Origin: Oceanobacillus piezotolerans
GTDB taxonomy: Bacteria > Bacillota > Bacilli > Bacillales > Amphibacillaceae
Length of the DNA: 64,000 nt
Direction: 5' to 3'
NCBI RefSeq assembly: GCF_003665065.1
Contig: NZ_RCHR01000002.1
Coordinates: 496,001 to 560,000, forward strand
Shown piece by piece: positions 59,874 to 64,000 of the stretch. The notes beneath the pieces are model-generated. The model was not told the DNA's origin and searched no databases. It was given only the letters and a program-made list of their open reading frames with translations. Both the position numbers and the translations under genes were made by a program. Within the stretch, counting starts at the first letter, position 1; every line of letters begins with the position of its first letter.

Positions 59874-60905
59874 TCACTGTTCTCCTATAACAACGCGCAG
59901 TACGTTCGGATGATTCGGGAATGTCTTCGTTCCTGCACCATAACCAACATTTATTACTTTCATGGATGGGAAGGAGGAGAACTCCTCAGCTAAAACCGCT
60001 GCAATCGCCGCCCCTGTTGGAGTCGTTAATTCTGTTCTTAGCTCACTCTTAGCAACAGGAACACCACGTAAGATTTCCAATGTTGCAGGGGCCGGTACCG
60101 GATAAACTCCATGGTCAATGTGAATGTGGCCAGATCCTGTAGGTACAGGTGCAGAGATGATTCTTTCGACACCCAGCTGATCAATTAATATCGCAGCTCC
60201 AACGATATCGATAATCGAATCCACGGCACCCACTTCATGAAAATGCACCTCTTCAAGCGGTACACCATGGATCTTCCCTTCTGCGATCCCTATTTTCTTA
60301 AACATTGCTAAAGCCAGTTCCTCTACTCGCTCTGAAAAATCCGCTGCCTTTATCATCTTCACAATATCACTGTATCCGCGATGGTGATGGTCCTGTGAAT
60401 GACTATGGGTGTGATCATGCTCATGATCGTGTGAATGACTGTGGTCGTGTCCATGATCATGATCGTGTGAATGACTATGGCCGTGTCCATGATCATGATT
60501 ATGCGAATGGCTATGGTCGTGTCCGTGTTCATGATCGTGTGAATGACTGTGGTCGTGTCCGTGTTCATGATCGAGTGAATGACTATGGTCGTGTCCGTGT
60601 TCATGATCGTGTGAATGACTGTGGTCGTGTCCGTGTTCATGATCATGTGAATGACTGTGGTCATGCCCATGATCATGGTCGTGTGAATGACTATGAACAT
60701 TTTCCTCTGTTAAAACTACATCAAATTTTGTTCCTGTAATCCCATTTTTCACTATTTTTTTCGTATTAAGCTCATACTCATCTTCTATATTTAATTTTTT
60801 CAGTTCCTCCTGCAAATGGGTAAAATCAGCACCTGCGTCTAGTAGGGCACCGATTGTCATATCTCCACTTAGCCCAGAAAAACAATCCAAATATAATACT
60901 TTCAT
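59874..60905 (-). CDS. larC1: LarC N-terminal part (LarC1) with long His-rich repeat
   Basis: A 343-residue nickel-binding part of the nickel insertase. The N-terminus LYLDCFSGLSGDMTIGALLD and the C-terminal half (LEEVHFHEVGAVDSIIDIVG, PVPTGSGHIHIDHG, TTPTGAAIAAVLAE) are typical. Residues 71-177 are a His/Asp/Ser array of nine 12-residue units based on HSHSHDHEHGHD, far longer than the short His stretch usual in LarC, and probably stores or funnels Ni2+. It starts at ATG 60905 behind AAAGGAG. LarC2 is a separate gene beyond larB. Confidence 0.93.
   Translation of the reverse strand: MKVLYLDCFSGLSGDMTIGALLDAGADFTHLQEELKKLNIEDEYELNTKKIVKNGITGTKFDVVLTEENVHSHSHDHDHGHDHSHSHDHEHGHDHSHSHDHEHGHDHSHSLDHEHGHDHSHSHDHEHGHDHSHSHNHDHGHGHSHSHDHDHGHDHSHSHDHEHDHTHSHSQDHHHRGYSDIVKMIKAADFSERVEELALAMFKKIGIAEGKIHGVPLEEVHFHEVGAVDSIIDIVGAAILIDQLGVERIISAPVPTGSGHIHIDHGVYPVPAPATLEILRGVPVAKSELRTELTTPTGAAIAAVLAEEFSSFPSMKVINVGYGAGTKTFPNHPNVLRVVIGEQ
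60378..60695 (-). repeat. 36-base tandem repeat inside larC1
   Basis: Nine copies of a 36-base unit encode the 12-residue His-rich unit. Copies are highly similar in DNA (differences mostly single bases, e.g. one CTC-type His to Leu change in unit 4), so copy number may vary by slippage. The open frames seen on the other strand and frames are by-products of this repeat. Confidence 0.9.
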
Positions 60906-61001
60906 CGTTATTCTCCTTTGGTGTAATATGTAACCTATTATAAAATAAGCATTTCCTATCTCCTAGTAAAGGAAACTTTATTTCCGTTCCTTACGTAAAA
61001 A

Positions 61002-61037
61002 AGCAGTTTTCAATCTGCGGACAGATTAAAAACTGCT
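61002..61037 (-). terminator. Terminator between larE and larC1
   Basis: AGCAGTTTT-C-AATCTG pairs with CAGATT-A-AAAACTGCT around a CGGA loop. On the minus strand it is followed by TTTTTTACG. It should end larE transcripts, so larC1-larB-larC2 probably need read-through or their own promoter. Confidence 0.85.
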
Positions 61038-61053
61038 ATATTATTTTGAGACA

Positions 61054-61893
61054 TTAAGCGTTTGCTGCTAATTTCTCGGCAGCGTTTGCTTCAGGTAATA
61101 CTTCATTCATGCTACCTGTACGATATCCGAGCAGATCAACAGATACATAGTCGAAACCAAGTGATACTAATTTATGTTGAATTTCTTCACGTTTCACTAA
61201 TAAATCAGCGATTTTATCTGCTGCAACCTCGATACGTGCAACATTTTCATGGTAACGAACACGAACTTCGTCGAATCCAATACCTTTCAGATAAAGCTCA
61301 GCTTGATTTACTTGATTTACCTTTTGTTTAGAAAGCTTTGTTCCATATGGGAAACGAGATGCTAAACTACAAGAAGCTAGTTTGCTCCATACTGGCAGGC
61401 CAAGTTCCTTTGCAAGTGCACGCACTTCCGTTTTATAAAGGTTCGCTTCTTGAAGCACACTGCGAATGCCTTCTTCTGTTCTCGCTTTCAATCCTGGACG
61501 GAAATCTTCCTCATCATCCATGATCATTCCATCTAACACATAGTCGTAATTTAGCTCTTTTGCAAGTTTGTTTAAATGTGTATAAAGTAATTTTTTGCTA
61601 TAGTACCAGCTATCTGGATTATTAGCGACGATATTTGCATCTTCTAATTCTTTAATTTCAGTTTTATATACGTTTACACCCATGTCTTCTGCTAATTGTA
61701 CAGCTGCATCAAATTCTGAATCACGGAAAAGCTCAGAGTTAACTACAACCGCTAAAACATTATCGCCTAATTCCTGTTGTGCACGTTTTAAAACGACGGC
61801 ACTGTCTACTCCTCCTGAGAACGCAACCATAACGCGGCCCATCTGTTTAAGAGTTTCCCCTAGACGGCGATTTTTCTCTTGTAATTCAACCAT
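61054..61893 (-). CDS. larE: ATP-dependent sacrificial sulfur transferase LarE
   Basis: A 279-residue PP-loop enzyme that adenylylates the pyridinium biscarboxylate and donates sulfur. The PP-loop is VAFSGGVDSAVVLKR. The only Cys in the protein is residue 175 (LASCSLASRFPYG), at the place of the sacrificial Cys176 of Lactobacillus LarE. No extra cysteines for an iron-sulfur cluster are present, so the one-use sulfur mechanism is expected. The start was set at ATG 61893, six bases after GAGGTG; an upstream in-frame GTG lies within that site. Confidence 0.93.
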   Translation of the reverse strand: MVELQEKNRRLGETLKQMGRVMVAFSGGVDSAVVLKRAQQELGDNVLAVVVNSELFRDSEFDAAVQLAEDMGVNVYKTEIKELEDANIVANNPDSWYYSKKLLYTHLNKLAKELNYDYVLDGMIMDDEEDFRPGLKARTEEGIRSVLQEANLYKTEVRALAKELGLPVWSKLASCSLASRFPYGTKLSKQKVNQVNQAELYLKGIGFDEVRVRYHENVARIEVAADKIADLLVKREEIQHKLVSLGFDYVSVDLLGYRTGSMNEVLPEANAAEKLAANA

Positions 61894-62134
61894 TCCATTC
61901 ACCTCATTTTCCCTTTACGAGGGATATTTTCCTTCTATATTACTACATATAAAGATGATTAGAAATAATGTGCATTCCTACTTATCTTATTCACTATTCC
62001 TTCTAATTAAAACATTACTTTGTTTTTGTTTAGTTGTCAAACAAAATAAATCGATCTATAAAAGTGTTTTCATTTTATGACATTGCTAATTGTTTCAGAT
62101 ACAATGGAAACAGTTGAAAGGAGACTGGACTAAC

Positions 62135-63298
62135 ATGTATTTTCTAAATAAAGTGGAACCCTATATTTTAAGTGACGATATAACTATACGCGATTTTGCA
62201 TTAGAAGCAATTGAAAATAGTTTCTTAGCAACAGAAGACACATTTATGCTTGCATTTCAAGCACTGGATAAGCTACCGCCTAATCAAATGTCAAATCCAA
62301 TTATTCCATTTACCCGTAATGCACCCGTTACGGAAAAAGTGTTGCAAGAAGTCATTAGACGTTTGGAAAAGAAGGATTTAAATTTCCAATGGTATCTTTC
62401 AATTCTAGACTTTTGTCCAACTGCTTTACTGGTTAAATACGAGAAAGACTTAGAAAAATTTGTGGATCAGAAATTACTAAAGCACCGCACAAGACTTCAC
62501 TCCCTTGATACAGAATCTCTTTTTATGGAAGCAGGGGAAGTCATGCATATCGTTGTGGAAAAAGATTTTGATATAAAAGCCTTTCAATATGGAAAACGGA
62601 TTTTCCGAGAATTGATTGCTCGAGGAGAATATGATGAAAACCGGATATATGAGATTAAAAGTGTGATACAAAATGAATTAGAGGAAGACAATTTTACGAT
62701 AGATGGAGTTTATAACGTCTTTCTTGCTGGAGAGCAGCGTGTCGAACAACTTGTGCCAATGATTGCAGGTCTCCTTGTTCGTATGGAGGAAGACATCCTT
62801 ATTGAAGAAGTAGTCGATGCCTTAATTAAAATCGGTTCCGTCAGCGTTTTACACGAGCTGGAAAAATACATTGAAAATGAAGATACAGCCTTTGCAGCAA
62901 TTGAGGTCATTGGCAATATTAAACACCCTATTGCAGAAGAAATACTATTGCGTTATTTTGACCAAGCAACAGACATAACGATTAAAACAGTTCTTGCAGA
63001 AGCGCTTTGTCTTCAACTTTCCAGTGTAGCCGTTCCAAAGATCGTCGAATTACTGGAAACTGGGTACGATGAAGAGCTACTTGATTTAACGGAATGTGTC
63101 TATCCAGTTTGCATTATCAATGATATGGATCATCCTAAACTTGATGAATGGAGAAAAGAATTGCAGCAATCTGAAGTATATTGGGAGCAATTTAAAAAAG
63201 AACACATTCTAAAAGAAGCAAAAGAACAAGGTGTTGGCCGAAATGATCCTTGTATTTGTGGAAGTGGCCGTAAATTTAAGAAGTGCTGTGGAGCTTAA
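62135..63298 (+). CDS. HEAT-like helical protein with C-terminal SEC-C zinc motif
   Basis: A 387-residue protein of helical hairpins resembling HEAT/Armadillo repeats (EEVVDALIKIGSVSVLHELE, AAIEVIGNIKHPIAEEILLR). It ends in a SEC-C motif GRNDPCICGSGRKFKKCCG that binds one zinc, as at the end of SecA. The start was set at ATG 62135, about ten bases after AAAGGAG; the frame extends upstream to a TTG at 62090. The role is unknown; a protein-interaction or ribosome/SecB-like function is a guess. It is divergent from larE. Confidence 0.8.
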   Translation: MYFLNKVEPYILSDDITIRDFALEAIENSFLATEDTFMLAFQALDKLPPNQMSNPIIPFTRNAPVTEKVLQEVIRRLEKKDLNFQWYLSILDFCPTALLVKYEKDLEKFVDQKLLKHRTRLHSLDTESLFMEAGEVMHIVVEKDFDIKAFQYGKRIFRELIARGEYDENRIYEIKSVIQNELEEDNFTIDGVYNVFLAGEQRVEQLVPMIAGLLVRMEEDILIEEVVDALIKIGSVSVLHELEKYIENEDTAFAAIEVIGNIKHPIAEEILLRYFDQATDITIKTVLAEALCLQLSSVAVPKIVELLETGYDEELLDLTECVYPVCIINDMDHPKLDEWRKELQQSEVYWEQFKKEHILKEAKEQGVGRNDPCICGSGRKFKKCCGA

Positions 63299-63391
63299 GC
63301 TTTGCTTGGTACGAAATACTTTTCGAATTTAACATTTACTGTCCGCCTGCAAATAATACAGTCCAGATGCTCTCGAGCGTGACAGTAACAG

Positions 63392-63422
63392 AAAGGAGCG
63401 TGCCCAACAGCACGCTCCTTTT
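63392..63422. terminator. Bidirectional terminator between the SEC-C and UPF0182 genes
   Basis: AAAGGAGCGTGC and GCACGCTCCTTT form a 12-base stem with a 6-base loop and T-rich flanks, between convergent genes. Confidence 0.88.
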
Positions 63423-63423
63423 C

Positions 63424-64000
63424 TCATTCTAATATGGATTCAATTTCTGTCATCAAATCAGCCGCTTCCTGCCAATTTCCTTCTGCTAATGCATCTTGAT
63501 AGGCAGTAAATAAATCAGAAAGCTCTTGCAATGTTTCGTCTGCATTTAATATTGGAGCGTTTTGATCAGTACTTTCCTCTGATTCCGGCGCTTCCTCTAC
63601 GCCTTCTCCATCAGCAGGTGGCTCAGTTCGAGGCGCCACACCACTTTCAACAAGTCGAAGCAATTCTTCCAGGGCCTTCTCAAAATTAGCTTCCATGACA
63701 ATATAATCATCATAGGCAAGTACCACTTGCTTCACTTCAGGCAGAGATGTTTCATTTGATGATTCAATATAAATTGGCTCTACATATAAAATGGTATCCT
63801 CTATCGGAATGGCTAGTAAATTTCCTCGGATAACCGATGAGCCACCTTGTGACCAAAGGTTTAGCTCTTGGGAAATTTCACTATCTTGATTTATTCGGTT
63901 CTCGATTTGCTGCGGCCCATAGACGTTTTCCTGTTTAGGGAATCGATATACAAATTTTTCACCGTAATTTTCACCGTCATTCCGTACACCAATCCATGCA
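63424..64000 (-). CDS. UPF0182 family membrane protein, C-terminal part (start outside window)
   Basis: The last 191 residues of a large membrane protein. YRFPKQENVYGPQQIENRIN, SEISQELNLWSQGGSSVIRG and NLLAIPIEDTILYVEPIYIE are hallmark segments of UPF0182 (about 900 residues, seven N-terminal helices and a large extracytoplasmic part). After VVLAYDDYIVMEANFEKALE comes an acidic, proline-containing linker and a final helical ~40-residue domain (QELSDLFTAYQDALAEGNWQ), probably cell-wall or partner binding. The function of the family is unknown. The gene is cut by the window edge. Confidence 0.9.
   Translation of the reverse strand, partial: AWIGVRNDGENYGEKFVYRFPKQENVYGPQQIENRINQDSEISQELNLWSQGGSSVIRGNLLAIPIEDTILYVEPIYIESSNETSLPEVKQVVLAYDDYIVMEANFEKALEELLRLVESGVAPRTEPPADGEGVEEAPESEESTDQNAPILNADETLQELSDLFTAYQDALAEGNWQEAADLMTEIESILE

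Noticed and set aside
60305-60739. Long open frames on the plus strand and in a second minus frame over larC1
   Set aside because: They are by-products of the 36-base repeat, which is a multiple of three and keeps every frame open; the proteins are low-complexity and have no ribosome site.

Overview
The window comes from a low-GC, endospore-forming Bacillaceae chromosome, probably of the Oceanobacillus/Virgibacillus type. This is an inference from gene families (PunA/DeoB/Pdp, PgcA, YaaN/XpaC, UPF0182, type II pantothenate kinase, MotAB), from strong AGGAGG-type ribosome binding sites, and from low-GC intergenic DNA. I saw no rRNA, tRNA, CRISPR array or intact insertion sequence.

Left third (1-18.3 kb): aromatic and alicyclic acid use. 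A leftward operon (acyl-CoA dehydrogenase, BadI/MenB-like ring-opening hydrolase, CoA ligase cut by the window edge) sits behind a well-spaced sigma-54 promoter. Next to it are a PAS-AAA-Fis activator and a MaoC-like protein. A LysR remnant follows. Then comes a gentisate operon (3-hydroxybenzoate 6-hydroxylase, gentisate dioxygenase, DinB-fold protein, FAH-family hydrolase) divergent from an IclR regulator. Beyond IclR are two decayed genes, an aromatic acid:H+ symporter, and a DcuS/MalK-like two-component system with a SLC13 dicarboxylate transporter and a cre-like site.

18.6-33.7 kb: a nucleoside salvage operon (pdp-deoB-punA-deoC, then an NCS2 permease and a GntR regulator) with a dense control region upstream of pdp. 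It is followed by galU, an MBL hydrolase, a STAND-type NTPase with a helical-repeat C-terminus and an iteron-like upstream array, the yaaN-xpaC pair, coaW and an orphan AbiGi-like gene.

34-46 kb: a surface-glycan locus. It has a formyltransferase, a deacetylase-like protein, five small paralogous glycosyltransferases with a DDDD motif, one larger GT2, and a three-gene UDP-sugar operon (dehydrogenase, epimerase/decarboxylase, 4-epimerase). Three of its transcription units carry an AC-N17-CATA motif typical of sigma-K, and a small Cys-rich protein adjoins. I infer a spore-surface glycan locus.

46-64 kb: bioY-bioB lie between a decayed subtilase copy and the intact subtilase. Then come a secreted ComEC-like lipoprotein with a DUF3006 protein, an ABC ATPase with a TSUP exporter, hsp20, pgcA (which with galU supplies UDP-glucose) and motAB. 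The nickel-pincer cofactor genes follow, with larC split into two genes on either side of larB and a long His-rich repeat in LarC1. A SEC-C protein and the end of a UPF0182 membrane protein close the window. Several start codons were moved to sites with a better ribosome binding site; each entry says so.
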